A stretch of DNA of 64,000 nucleotides from assembly GCF_016767175.1 (NCBI RefSeq), contig NZ_CP068564.1, positions 1,488,001 to 1,552,000 on the forward strand, in the 5' to 3' direction. The notes beneath the pieces were generated by a model, which was given only the letters and a program-made list of their open reading frames with translations, was not told where the DNA came from and did not search any database. Positions 43,729 to 53,072 of the stretch are shown here, piece by piece (the first letter of the stretch is position 1; each line of letters begins with the position of its first letter). The DNA is from Keratinibaculum paraultunense (GTDB lineage Bacteria; Bacillota; Clostridia; Tissierellales; Tepidimicrobiaceae). A program made the position numbers and the translations under genes.

Positions 43729-44700
43729 TTAATTGATATCAAACACATGTGGTATGGAATACATTCTGTTATTTTTTGAATACATTTTAAATATCTGCTT
43801 ATCCTTTTTAGAATAAAATAAAAAAGAACCCTGTTTTAATCTAACACCATAAAAATGCTTTCTACTAGGGGCATATATATAGGTGTTCTCTGGTGGTTCT
43901 TCTAATATAAGTCTTAGTTGGTTATTTCCAGAAATTAATTCTCCAATATGCAGGATTTCACCATTGTACTCTGCTTTAAATAGAGGCTCTTGATACGATA
44001 GAAATTTGATTCCTGGAAACTGTTTTTTTGTAATACTTAAGAATTCTTTAATATAAAAATTGTGGTCATTAACGATATTAGGTAGATATTCTGTTGCGAA
44101 GCTCCATGGAATAAAATAAGCGTTTTGCAAAAATAATTTTTCCCTAAATTTACGTGAAATAATAAAGTGTTTAGCTCCTGGTATAACTTCTGATTTTATG
44201 AAACCTGCTATTCTACCTAAATCGTATCTTCCTATTTTATTACCCAAGACATAAATGAATATTGGATTGTCATTAGGGACAACACAACTAACTGGCATAA
44301 AATTTTTTAAACTATATTTTTCTATAGCCTGACGCTTTGATATTAAACTTGGAATTCTTGCAAGCAAATTACCTACTAGATTCGCTACATCAAGTCTGTC
44401 TTCCTTTGGTACTACATATCTAGGATCTATAGTGTAGCCAAGTTCCCTCAATGTTTTACTTGTTGCATAATATATAGCCGATATCCTTTGTGCAAATAGT
44501 CTATTATTCTTTTTATTTTGTGCATAATAATACACCTGCTTTAAATAACCATTATCTTGTAACTGCTTCAATCTTTTATATCCATAAACACTTTCATTAA
44601 AAAAAATTTCAACTATTTGTGGTCCAGGTAGACCATTAAAGTCTATTATTTTTTTCAGTAACTCTATATCTCTATCTTGTAACCTAATACCACTTGACAT
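43729..44700 (-). CDS. Replication-relaxation family protein
   Basis: The start at 44700 follows GGAGGTAC (323 residues). The N-terminal winged-helix region (LQDRDIELLKKIIDFNGLPGPQIVEIFFN, VYGYKRLKQLQDNGYLKQV) and the following domain match the replication-relaxation (MobC-like) family found on plasmids and integrative elements. Together with the primase it is likely part of the element's replication module. It is followed by its own terminator. Confidence 0.75.
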   Translation of the reverse strand: MSSGIRLQDRDIELLKKIIDFNGLPGPQIVEIFFNESVYGYKRLKQLQDNGYLKQVYYYAQNKKNNRLFAQRISAIYYATSKTLRELGYTIDPRYVVPKEDRLDVANLVGNLLARIPSLISKRQAIEKYSLKNFMPVSCVVPNDNPIFIYVLGNKIGRYDLGRIAGFIKSEVIPGAKHFIISRKFREKLFLQNAYFIPWSFATEYLPNIVNDHNFYIKEFLSITKKQFPGIKFLSYQEPLFKAEYNGEILHIGELISGNNQLRLILEEPPENTYIYAPSRKHFYGVRLKQGSFLFYSKKDKQIFKMYSKNNRMYSIPHVFDIN

Positions 44701-45014
44701 CTTGTACCTCCTTATCATCAAATAAATCATAATTATAAAAAGACAACTTTCACATTAAAGACTTAAACATCTCGAAAAAAAAGTGTAGTAAGAAAGAAAA
44801 ATTATTCATTGATAAAGCCCCACTAACTACTCATTAATCAGCTACACTTTAAATTTTTTAAAATACTTTAAAATACAATGGGGTAACTCATTTTATAGCA
44901 GCTATTCAGATATAAATTTTATCAATAGATAAGAAAAGCCTGTTATTGAAGTAGTTTTTAAGCAAAAAATTAAAGCTTAACTTACTACTTTTTACTTTGT
45001 ATTGACACTATTTC
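44701..45014. other. Intergenic region between RusA-like and replication-relaxation genes
   Basis: This 314-base stretch holds the terminator-like structure at 44774-44850 and A/T-rich direct repeats (TTTAAAATACTTTAAAATAC near 44860). No gene was found. A promoter for the downstream gene is likely but could not be fixed. Confidence 0.45.
44774..44850 (-). terminator. Terminator-like structure with a long loop
   Basis: A 9-bp stem AAAGTGTAG / CTACACTTT encloses about 53 bases and is followed on the minus strand by T9. The unusual loop length could hold an inner fold. Confidence 0.6.
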
Positions 45015-45563
45015 TTACTCTTCTTCTAAAAAAGGAATCAAAGTTTTTTCTATTTGGTTTTCATATTGCACTACAAATATTTCCGTTCGAGGATTTTCTT
45101 TATCTATTCTTGCTTCTTGAATAACTACAGGAACATGCTCTAGGTTATCATCTTTTCCAATAACACCAGCATACATAAGTCCATCTACTATCAGTTTCCC
45201 TATGAAATTGTCTGTATCACAAATCCGTGGAACATAGAATACCATATATACTATAGTAGGATCTATTCTTTCTCCTTCATAACCCTCCAATGCCTTATGG
45301 ATGATTGAATACCATCTATTTCTTGTTTTTTGATAAGCAATGCTATTTAAAGAACCATTAACTAATTCGTTTCTATAATAAAGACTAATCTTAGGAGGAT
45401 ATTCAGGGATAATAATTTTCAAAACTCCTCTAATAACTTCATGTCCTAGATTAAGATTAATATCTTCTAAAAATAAATTTGCTTTTTCCATTTCCTCTAT
45501 TATTTTCGATAATTCTATTTGTGCTTCAACTAATCTATTCTGTAATTTAATAAATCTATTCAA
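45015..45563 (-). CDS. RusA-like Holliday-junction resolvase
   Basis: The likely start is TTG at 45563, after GGAGGTGG (182 residues). A short coiled coil precedes the RusA-type core: VYMVFYVPRICDTDNFIGKLIVDGLMYAGVIGKDDNLEHV, with the conserved acidic residues (DTDN, VDGL, KDD) that bind magnesium. RusA enzymes cut four-way DNA junctions in phages and mobile elements. A terminator and a tandem hairpin RNA region lie just upstream, so expression may be attenuated. Confidence 0.8.
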   Translation of the reverse strand: MNRFIKLQNRLVEAQIELSKIIEEMEKANLFLEDINLNLGHEVIRGVLKIIIPEYPPKISLYYRNELVNGSLNSIAYQKTRNRWYSIIHKALEGYEGERIDPTIVYMVFYVPRICDTDNFIGKLIVDGLMYAGVIGKDDNLEHVPVVIQEARIDKENPRTEIFVVQYENQIEKTLIPFLEEE

Positions 45564-45617
45564 TTTTCCACCTCCTTCACTTTTTATAAAAATTGATACA
45601 CTGTGACAAAAAAGCAA

Positions 45618-45662
45618 AAAAACCCAAGGTCAAATCTGTGAACATCAATTTAACCTTGGGGC
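45618..45662 (-). terminator. Terminator upstream of the RusA-like gene
   Basis: Arms CCCAAGGTCAAAT and TTTAACCTTGGG are followed on the minus strand by TTTTTTTGCTTTTTT. It ends about 55 bases before the rusA-like start, in attenuator position. Confidence 0.85.
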
Positions 45663-45839
45663 TAATTATCTTATATTAAATTATATAAAAATATAAAATT
45701 CCTGATTTTGGGCACAGTAATCCTGCTGTACCAAAACCAGAACAAAAATCTAACAAATAAATGGAATTTTGCACACAGGTATCCTGTGGTCCTAAAAGCG
45801 GAGCAAAAATCTAACAGTTTTGTATTTTATTTTATTGCT
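45618..45839 (-). ncRNA. Candidate small RNA or riboswitch-like leader with tandem hairpin domains
   Basis: Minus strand: a -10 TATAAT (45846-45851) with TTGTAT 17 bases upstream is followed by two imperfect copies of a 50- to 55-base unit (45763-45816 and 45704-45755). Each runs from TGTTAGATTTTTG to a CAAAA-type closing arm and encloses a short hairpin (CACAGG-ATA-CCTGTG in one, GGTACAG..CTGTGCC in the other). A terminator follows at 45618-45662. The structure is coherent, but no known RNA family was recognised. Confidence 0.5.
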
Positions 45840-46049
45840 ATTTTTATTATAGTACAAAAATTCAAACAATACAAGTATAAATGTTTATATTTTTAAAAAC
45901 TAAATAAGTCAGTAATTTCTTAGTAAAACCTTTAGACACATTAATTTTTGAGTATTGCCTCCATATTAGACCAATAGAGCCTAATATTAGACCACTAAGT
46001 GCCTAAAAATAGACCACCAAATGCCAATTAGTAGACCATTTATTTAAGA

Positions 46050-46102
46050 CCTCCTATATAATGAAGGTGCATGCTTAATGCATGACTACATTATATAGGA
46101 GG
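46050..46102 (+). promoter_or_regulatory. Hairpin sequestering the istA ribosome binding site
   Basis: Perfect 14-base arms CCTCCTATATAATG (46050-46063) and CATTATATAGGAGG (46089-46102) enclose the AGGAGG of istA, with further pairing inside. Read-through transcripts from outside would fold and not be translated, a known way for insertion sequences to limit transposase. Confidence 0.78.
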
Positions 46103-46108
46103 TTTTTT

Positions 46109-47662
46109 ATGATTCAATACCGTAGAATACTTGATTTGCATTTCAAGGGAACAAGCCAAAGAACCATTAGCTCTAGCGTAGGTCACTCCAGGCAAACTGT
46201 ATCAGATGTAGTTATTAAGGCTAATCATCTAGGTTTAGTGGAGTTAACTGATGAGATGACCAACCAATGGCTAGCTGAGTTCTTATTCCCTGAAAAAGAA
46301 GCCATCGCAAAAGGGTATTTCCCAGTAGATTGGGAAGTTGTTCATCGAGAGCTACAGAAGAAAAATATGACATTAAAATTACTCCATTATGAATATGCAC
46401 AATGTGCTAGGGATAGTAAGAAGATCCCTTATGCCTATAGGACTTTTTGCAGACATTATGGAAAATACGCAAAGAAGTACAAATTAACCATGCCAATTAG
46501 GCGTAAACCAGGTGAAATTATGGAAGTTGATTGGGCTGGAGATAAATTGTCTATTAAAGATAGAAATACTGGTGAAAAGTTACCTATCTATATATTTGTA
46601 GCTACACTCCCGTACAGTCAATTATTTTATGCTGAAGGGTTTTTTAACATGACATCACAAAGTTGGTTAATGGCACATATTCATGCATTTGAATATTTTA
46701 ATGGGGTCGCAGAGGTTTTAGTTCCTGATAACTTAAAGACAGGTGTGAATAAAGCTCTGAGAGGAGAGCCGATTTTAAATGAGGCATATCGTGATTTAGC
46801 TAATTATTATGGAGCAACTATTGTTCCAGCACGTGTTAAATCTCCTAAGGATAAGCCTAGTGTTGAAGGAAGTGTTGGTTACATTAGCCGACAGATCATT
46901 GCTTCATTGAGATATTATCAGTGCTTTAGTTTGGATGACCTAAATTCAAAAATATTAGAAGAAGTAGATAAGTTAAATGATTAACCTTTCCAAAAAAGAG
47001 AAGGCTCAAGAAGAATTGTGTATAACGAAGAGGAAAAGAGCAAGCTTATTCCCCTCCGTTACCCACGTTACCAACTATCGGAATGGATAACTGCAAAGGT
47101 TCAATTAAACTATCATATCCAAGTGAACCGCATGTATTATTCCGTCCCTTATGAGTATGTCCAAAGTGATGTTGATATCAGAATCACTAAGGACCTAATT
47201 GAAGTATACTTCAAAGATATGAGAATTGCATCACATAAAAAGCTTTTAGGAGAAATTGGCGAATTTTCCACTAACCCTAATCATATGCCTGAGAACCATA
47301 GAAAATTTCTTGAACACACTCCTGATCAGGTTAGGGATTGGGCCAATACCATAGGATCCAATACAGAGAGATTTGTTGAATACACCTTAGATAATCATGT
47401 TGAGAAAAAAGCACTAACAATTTTACTGTCTCTTAAAAATCTAACTAAATATTATTCGGATGACCTTATTGAAAAGGGCTGTGAAACCTTAATGAGTATT
47501 TCACGAGTACCAAGTTTTTCTGTTCTCAAAACAATATTAAAGCGTATGAAAGATAGCCAGAAATCAAAAGAAAAAGGAACTTTAAATGAGACAAGTACAG
47601 ATAATGATTATGGCTTTGTTAGAGGTGCCAAATATTTTGGAGGTGTAAAAAATGAGGAATAA
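46109..47662 (+). pseudogene. istA: IS21 transposase IstA interrupted by a stop codon
   Basis: The ATG at 46109 follows AGGAGG. A helix-turn-helix (TSQRTISSSVGHSRQTVSDVV) and the DDE core (MEVDWAGDKL, VLVPDNLKTGV, KDKPSVEGSVG) are intact. A single TAA at 46981-46983 interrupts the frame (KLND stop PFQKREGSRR), and the same frame then continues to 47662. One base change from a sense codon (probably TTA) explains it. The C-terminal part is probably not made. Confidence 0.85.
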
Positions 47663-48419
47663 AGAAACTTTACGTAAATTAGCTGAAATGCACTTATCAG
47701 GTATGGTTGAGCTCTATGAAGAGCAAACAAGAAACTCAGATTACCAAGATATGACCTTTGACCAACGCTTTAATCTGCTTGTTGATTACGAATATTCTCG
47801 CCGTCAATCCAATAAATTAAATAGGTTAATTAAACAAGCTACATTCAACGATCCAACAGCATCTATTGAGGATATTGAATATCATCCTGATAGGCACCTA
47901 GATAAACAGTTGATATTAGAACTAGCTACATGTAACTATATACGTGAAGGCCATAATATTATTCTAATGGGGGCCTCAGGGAACGGTAAAACATGGATTT
48001 CAAATGCATTTGGTGTACAAGCCTGCCGTCAGCTCTTTAAAGTTAAGTACATTCGTTTACCAGAGCTAATCGATGAGTTGACAGCAGCTAAATATGCTGC
48101 GGATGGAAGTTATCGTAAGATTGTATCTAAGTACAAGAAGATAGAGTTGCTAATTCTTGATGAATGGTTAATTACTCCATTATCCCAAGAAGAAGCAATT
48201 CATGTTTTTGAAATTATTGAAGCCAGGTTAAAAAATTCCTCAACAATATTTTGTTCTCAATATGCCCCAGAAGGCTGGCATTCAAAGATTGAGAATGTCC
48301 AAATAGCTGATGCAATACTTGACCGTATAGTACATGATTCTTATCAGATACTGATAGATGGAGAGGTTTCTATGCGGGAGCGTCATGGTATTCACTATCA
48401 AAGGTCCAATCAACCTTAA
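47652..48419 (+). CDS. istB: IS21 helper ATPase IstB
   Basis: The 255-residue AAA+ ATPase has Walker A GASGNGKTW and Walker B LLILDEWL. It is complete and overlaps the istA end by 11 bases. Without a functional istA the element depends on a related copy elsewhere. Confidence 0.9.
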   Translation: MRNKETLRKLAEMHLSGMVELYEEQTRNSDYQDMTFDQRFNLLVDYEYSRRQSNKLNRLIKQATFNDPTASIEDIEYHPDRHLDKQLILELATCNYIREGHNIILMGASGNGKTWISNAFGVQACRQLFKVKYIRLPELIDELTAAKYAADGSYRKIVSKYKKIELLILDEWLITPLSQEEAIHVFEIIEARLKNSSTIFCSQYAPEGWHSKIENVQIADAILDRIVHDSYQILIDGEVSMRERHGIHYQRSNQP

Positions 48420-48679
48420 GGATTTCAATTTAAGAAGATAAATTAAGAAAGCCTCATAATTGGGGCTTTCTAAACTTTTGGTCTCCTGTAGGCACCGAGT
48501 GGTCTATTTAGTGGCACTTAATGGTCTAAAAGTGTGCACTAGTGGTCTATTTCAACGGCAATACTCAATTTTATAATTATCCAATCTCAACCATTTAAAA
48601 TACTGTATTCTAAGCTAGACACATTTTTGGCTCCTTTATAAAAATAATATATTTTTTAGGCACGTACTAAAAAAAGAAA

Positions 48680-48719
48680 ACTACCCTCAACTCTTTAGAA
48701 ATTCAAGGAATGAGGGTAG
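48680..48719 (-). terminator. Terminator after the gene ending at 48757
   Basis: Arms CTACCCTCAACTC and GAATGAGGGTAG are followed on the minus strand by TTTTCTTTTTTT. Confidence 0.8.
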
Positions 48720-48756
48720 GAACATCTTTGGCACTTTAGGATTAATTTAATTGTTA

Positions 48757-49257
48757 TTAATAATCGATTATTTTTTCAATTTTATCGTCAACTCTTTGCC
48801 ATATATTTCTATAACCACTTTTGTAATATATAAATTCATATATTCTCCTTCTATGGCCATTGAATGCTTCCACATAAATATTTCCTTCTTGATCCATTAC
48901 ACGTAACCTTGCTATGTATCCTTCTGGCAACTCAAATTCTATCCCATTGCACATAAATTCCCCTTCACTTGTAACATACGAATTAGTTAGATTATATTCA
49001 GTAATTATTGCTAGTTCATCTAAAATCCCCAAATTAATTAATTTTTTTATATTAACTTGATGTCTTTCGGGAACTAGATGATATGCTTTATGAACTAGAA
49101 CTAAAGCTAGATAATATATGTATAGTTCTTCAGTTAATACCTTTTCAGCTACATCTGCTTTATATGTCTCTGAGCTGTTTCTAGGAATTAATTTAAAAAT
49201 CATTTTATTAAGAGAGTTTCTTTGTTCTTTAGGTTGGAAATAGATTATATTCGACAT
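48757..49257 (-). CDS. Hypothetical protein of the mobile element
   Basis: The 166-residue protein is soluble, with a helical N-terminal region (LTEELYIYYLALVLVHKAYHLV) and a beta-rich C-terminus (IEFELPEGYIARLRVMDQEGNIYVEAF). No known domain was recognised. It starts 12 bases after the zinc-finger gene on the same strand, so the two form a small operon with its own terminator. Confidence 0.6.
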   Translation of the reverse strand: MSNIIYFQPKEQRNSLNKMIFKLIPRNSSETYKADVAEKVLTEELYIYYLALVLVHKAYHLVPERHQVNIKKLINLGILDELAIITEYNLTNSYVTSEGEFMCNGIEFELPEGYIARLRVMDQEGNIYVEAFNGHRRRIYEFIYYKSGYRNIWQRVDDKIEKIIDY

Positions 49258-49269
49258 GGTATCAACCCT

Positions 49270-49632
49270 TTAAATATGATTTTGAATATAGTTAAAGTCA
49301 TCTAATTGTTTTTTAAGATTTTTCTCTTTTTGTTCTTGTTCTATGAACTTTCTAAACGCATTATTTGCATCTTTATATTTTTTATAGGTTGCCTCATATT
49401 TTCCTTCTACATAAACACTGTAGTGTGAAAATCTACCTTGTAAATCATATTTTGGTTCCAGCACTATCTTTCTTCCATTTACAATTTTAACTTTTTCTAT
49501 TCGTCGTTTGGATTTATTTAATTTTAGTTCATTTGGATCTATTCCACTTCCTCCGCATCTAAAGCATACCCCACCTGCCACATGGCTATATTGTGCTAAC
49601 ACACCTGAGCCCCCACATCGTAAACATGGCAT
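49270..49632 (-). CDS. DnaJ-type zinc-finger protein without J domain
   Basis: The 120-residue protein begins with two CxxCxGxG-type motifs (CLRCGGSG and CFRCGGSG) that form the zinc-binding hairpin seen in DnaJ. A basic central region and a lysine-rich coiled-coil tail follow. Stand-alone versions often serve as zinc-binding nucleic-acid or protein-interaction modules on mobile elements. The ATG lies at 49632, close to the ISL3 insertion upstream. Confidence 0.7.
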   Translation of the reverse strand: MPCLRCGGSGVLAQYSHVAGGVCFRCGGSGIDPNELKLNKSKRRIEKVKIVNGRKIVLEPKYDLQGRFSHYSVYVEGKYEATYKKYKDANNAFRKFIEQEQKEKNLKKQLDDFNYIQNHI

Positions 49633-49835
49633 ATTAACACCTCACTTGTATTTTATAAAAAATTATATATTGGTTTACATAATATATTAATATACTTTCT
49701 AAGCAAAAACAAGTGTAATGTTAAAATGTTCTGAAATTATACTGTGCTAAAGAACAATATTACTGTGAATGATTTATCTGGGAATAAATTATTATCATTA
49801 CTTAATACTTGCCATCATGTAGACTAATTAATTTT

Positions 49836-51316
49836 GGCTCTTTGTCAATATTTGGGGTGGGATTTTCTTAAATCCCGCTCCATTACTATTTTTACCCTTA
49901 TTTTTGTGTTATGATTGAGATGGATAGAATTACATGTATTTTGGGCACACTTAAATAAACCTAGCTAAAATGTAGGCTTCTTACAGGTATTCACTTTTAG
50001 AAGTTTAGCTTGTACAGTGAAGTATTCTATTACGAAATCTATAAAAGTTTTTAAGTCCAAAGGATATTCGTTTTAATACTTTGATTTTATTGTTGAAACC
50101 TTCAGTTGGACCATTAGTATAACCATATTTAAAGGCATTTTTAATTTCCTTATGCCATCTTCTATATGTAGCTGCACATTTTTCAAACTCTGGTATTCCA
50201 GAGCTTTCTGCATTTTGAATCCACTTAGCTAATTCCCTACATTGGTAGGAATATTTATCGCTTTGACAGATTTCATAAAACCATTCTTTAAGTTTATGGG
50301 CAATACGTAGGTCATCATTATATAAAAGCATTAAATCAACGGCTTCTTTATTCTCATCCTTAAGCTTATGATATCGCGTTAAAATCAGTTTTCTACTCCG
50401 TTTATAGTATTTTCTAAGAGTAGCAGTCATAGATTTTTGTATGCGTTTCCTGACATTTTCAATAGCCCAAGTTACATGCCTAATAAAGTGGTATTTATCG
50501 ATAACAATTATAGCATTAGGGAAAAATACTTTAGCTAAATCAACGTAAGGCTGCCACATGTCGCATACAAAGAACTTCACCTTATTCCTTTCCTTACGAG
50601 AAAATTGCCTAAAGTAGCCTACAAGATCACTTTGACACCTGTCAGGAATAATATCTAAAACCTTATTGTTTTCCCCATCAACAAGAATACACTGATACTT
50701 TCCAGTCTCTGCATTCCCCTTAAACTCATCAATACATAGAACCTTAGGCAGTGTAGGAGTACCATAGTTGACATGATTAAAGATACGAATAACAGTAGAA
50801 ACAGAGACGTTGGCCACTTTAGCTACAGAAGTTAGACTAGTTAGCTTGGTAAGCTCTTGGCAAATAAAAAATGCTAAACGGTTAGTCATGCGATGATAAC
50901 GAGGTAGAAAGTCATAAGACTCATAAAACCTTTTTCCACAAGAGCAAGCATACCTTCTTTTTCGAAGTACAAGATATGTGTGCTTAAATTGAAAAGGTAA
51001 ATCCTTAATTGTCTGTTCTCTGTAGTCATGAATTTTTTTAGTTTAGCACCACAAGCAGGGCAAGTATGCTCTTTTGGATCAGTTGTAATGTAGATTTTAA
51101 CGAAAGAATCCTCATGCGATATTTTAGTTACTTTAACCCCTTTTAAATCTAATAATTGTGTGATAAAATTAGATTGCACTTGTGAATAAACCTCCTTTGT
51201 ATGTTTTTTTTAGCCAATTAACATTTTAGCAGGTTTATTTCACGAGTGCATTTTATTTTTAGAAAAAATAAATGTTAGGGTAAATTATTTTCCACCCCAA
51301 CATTTATTATAGAACC
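49836..51316 (-). mobile_element. ISL3-family insertion sequence (transposase frameshifted)
   Basis: The ends read GGCTCTTTGTC..TTGGGGTGG (left) and, reversed, GGTTCTATAAT..TTGGGGTGG (right). TTAATTTT is repeated directly on both sides (49828-49835 and 51317-51324), a perfect 8-bp target duplication as usual for ISL3. Confidence 0.92.
50005..51179 (-). pseudogene. ISL3 transposase, frameshifted
   Basis: The N-terminal part (residues 1-97 in one frame) has the zinc motif CPACGAKL, and the main part from 50889 has the DDE domain (FKGNAETGKYQCI, VIDKYHFIRH, NGPTEGFNNKIK). The expected linker (HDYREQTIKDLPFQFKHTY.., YACSCGKRFYESYDFLPRYH) is still readable in the other frame. The break is a one-base shift in an A-run near 51030-51040. 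The enzyme is probably inactive. Confidence 0.85.
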
Positions 51317-51720
51317 TTAATTTTATTAAATCTAATAGTTACAAATTTGTGTAGATACTCATTCCTATAATAGTTTAATGACTGTTATATCTTAATTTTC
51401 CCCGAAGTAGATTCAAGAAATCTATATTAGTACCAATCTTTTTCCTCCAAGCTCACAATAAAAGTTTTGCTTTTATCTGCAAAAATAACTCCTCATTGAC
51501 ATCTATACATATGATCTTTGATAATCGTTGCCACTTACACTAACTATGATCTTTTACTTTTCAATAAAGATTATTAATTGAGGAAATTGCATAATTAACT
51601 TTTTTAATCAAGGTTAAAAAAGAGTATAAAGAATTAGCCCATTAATAAATGGGATTTTGAAATTATTATTAATATTTTCGACAGTAAAATCCTCAATTCT
51701 TAGTATATTTATATAGTTTG
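51317..51720. other. Intergenic region and left end of the IS1182 element
   Basis: This 404-base AT-rich stretch begins with the ISL3 target duplication and contains the presumed left end of the IS1182-type element near 51651. No gene, RNA or promoter was recognised in the first 330 bases. Confidence 0.4.
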
Positions 51721-53012
51721 TTAAGCTGCTTTACTCAAAGATTTCATTGTGTTTATTGCTATGGTACCTGATATTAGTGCTATGCAATTTAATATTGCGT
51801 GGACCTTGACTTTTTTAATACCTTTAGACCTTACATTATCGAGGTTTAGGTAGCATTTTAATCTACTAAAACACCTTTCTACGGAGGTTCTTTTATCATA
51901 TTGCTTTTTCCAAACATCTGTGTATCGTAAAGGATAACCATAATACCTTGGATTTTCTTTATAGTTTACTTTAAGGGTATAGCCGTAATTAGAGCTTGAG
52001 CACCAGTTCATCCCGTGTGGACAATCACACCGTCCTAGGGCATGAGGGCATCTAAATTTTAAATAATTTCCATCTTTGCCCCAGTAAACTAACTTGTAAC
52101 CTCCTGAACAAATAGGATTAAAAGCTTCATCTAATCCTTCAGGTGGAGCATAGCTACCCCTTGGATTGTAAGCTATTATTGGAATGCCTTGATATTCGTT
52201 GATTATGGTCTTGTAGACATAATCAAGATCATAGGCAGAATCCATAGCATAATATTTAGGTTTAAAGGTATCTTTATAGTTTTCAAAGAATTGCTTTATC
52301 AAAGGCAAAGCCATGGTACCATCATAATTACTAGCTGGGGAGATTAGCAGATCTAGTGGCAACTCACTTTTGGAATCACAAAGAATATGGAGTTTCCAAC
52401 CAAACCATCGTATGTTGTTGCCATTGGTATCTTTTTTCATTCCCCAGTTAGGATTAGTACCGTCATGAACAATGTTTTTCTTTGGCTTAGCAGCTTCAAA
52501 AGAATCCAATTTAGTTGAATCTATTGAGATATGCTCTCCGTCAATGATATCAAGTTCTTTAGCTTTAATAACTAAGTCATGAAAAATCTGTTCAAGAGAT
52601 TCAGAGTTTGATAGTTTTTCAAGAAATCTACTAAAAGTGGATTCAGATGGAACCTTACCAAGTACATCAAAACCACAGCAATATCGAAGTACAGGATTTT
52701 CTTTAAGCTTGACAACTAAATCCTTAATAGTATCAATTTTTTCAACCTGCATTGCGATTAATGAATAAATAAAAACCTCAGGCTCATAACCTTTAGGACC
52801 CTTGGAATTAGAAGGTTTTCTGAGTTCGTTAGCAAGTTTAGAGACATCAATATTAGCTAAAATTAATTCTAATCTAGATTGTTGCTGAAATTTAATAATT
52901 TCTTTAAAGGAAAAAAGAGATGTTTGTCGAATATACATGTTAAGTGATTTCACCCCCATCGTTTTTTGTTTTGGTATCACTTAACATATTCGATATTAAT
53001 GGGGTGAAATCC
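51651..53012 (-). mobile_element. IS1182-type insertion sequence (ends approximate)
   Basis: A single intact transposase gene is flanked by sequences that share GGATTT and ATTAATAT in inverted orientation (left GGGATTTTGAAATTATTATT..; right, reversed, AGGATTTCACCCCATTAATA..). The ends are uncertain, and no target duplication was established. Confidence 0.55.
51721..52980 (-). CDS. IS1182-type transposase
   Basis: The 419-residue DDE transposase has SRLELILANIDVSKLANELR at the start, a dimerisation-like region, the first Asp in ISIDSTKL, the second in YYAMDSAYDLD, and the Glu in KRTSVERCFSRLKCY. A cysteine-rich loop (CPHALGRCDCPHGMNWC) is an insert within the catalytic domain. A shorter start at 52938 is possible. 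A hairpin covers the leader (GATTTCACCCC / GGGGTGAAATC). Confidence 0.85.
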   Translation of the reverse strand: MIPKQKTMGVKSLNMYIRQTSLFSFKEIIKFQQQSRLELILANIDVSKLANELRKPSNSKGPKGYEPEVFIYSLIAMQVEKIDTIKDLVVKLKENPVLRYCCGFDVLGKVPSESTFSRFLEKLSNSESLEQIFHDLVIKAKELDIIDGEHISIDSTKLDSFEAAKPKKNIVHDGTNPNWGMKKDTNGNNIRWFGWKLHILCDSKSELPLDLLISPASNYDGTMALPLIKQFFENYKDTFKPKYYAMDSAYDLDYVYKTIINEYQGIPIIAYNPRGSYAPPEGLDEAFNPICSGGYKLVYWGKDGNYLKFRCPHALGRCDCPHGMNWCSSSNYGYTLKVNYKENPRYYGYPLRYTDVWKKQYDKRTSVERCFSRLKCYLNLDNVRSKGIKKVKVHAILNCIALISGTIAINTMKSLSKAA

Positions 53013-53072
53013 TTTTTTTGTTATTGTAGAAATTAGTAAAATCAACGTTTTTAAATTATGAAATTTACTTAA

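Larger units (their letters stand above)
45564..45948. other. Intergenic region upstream of the RusA-like gene
   Basis: This 385-base stretch contains, on the minus strand, a TATAAT promoter element, two tandem hairpin domains and a strong terminator (separate entries). No protein gene was found. Confidence 0.6.
45949..48566 (+). mobile_element. IS21-family insertion sequence, copy 2 (istA broken)
   Basis: TGAGTATTGCC terminal repeats flank the element, and AATTTT is present on both sides (45943-45948 and 48567-48572), a probable 6-bp target duplication. Repeated AGACCA motifs at both ends are likely transposase-binding sites. It is unrelated in detail to copy 1. Confidence 0.87.

Noticed and set aside
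45704-45816. Iteron-type replication origin
   Set aside because: There are only two copies, each with internal hairpin structure, placed between a promoter and a terminator; an RNA explanation fits better, although an origin cannot be excluded.
45961-46045. CRISPR-like repeated AGACCA motifs
   Set aside because: The units are irregular, lie inside the end of an IS21 element and recur at its other end, so they are transposase-binding repeats.
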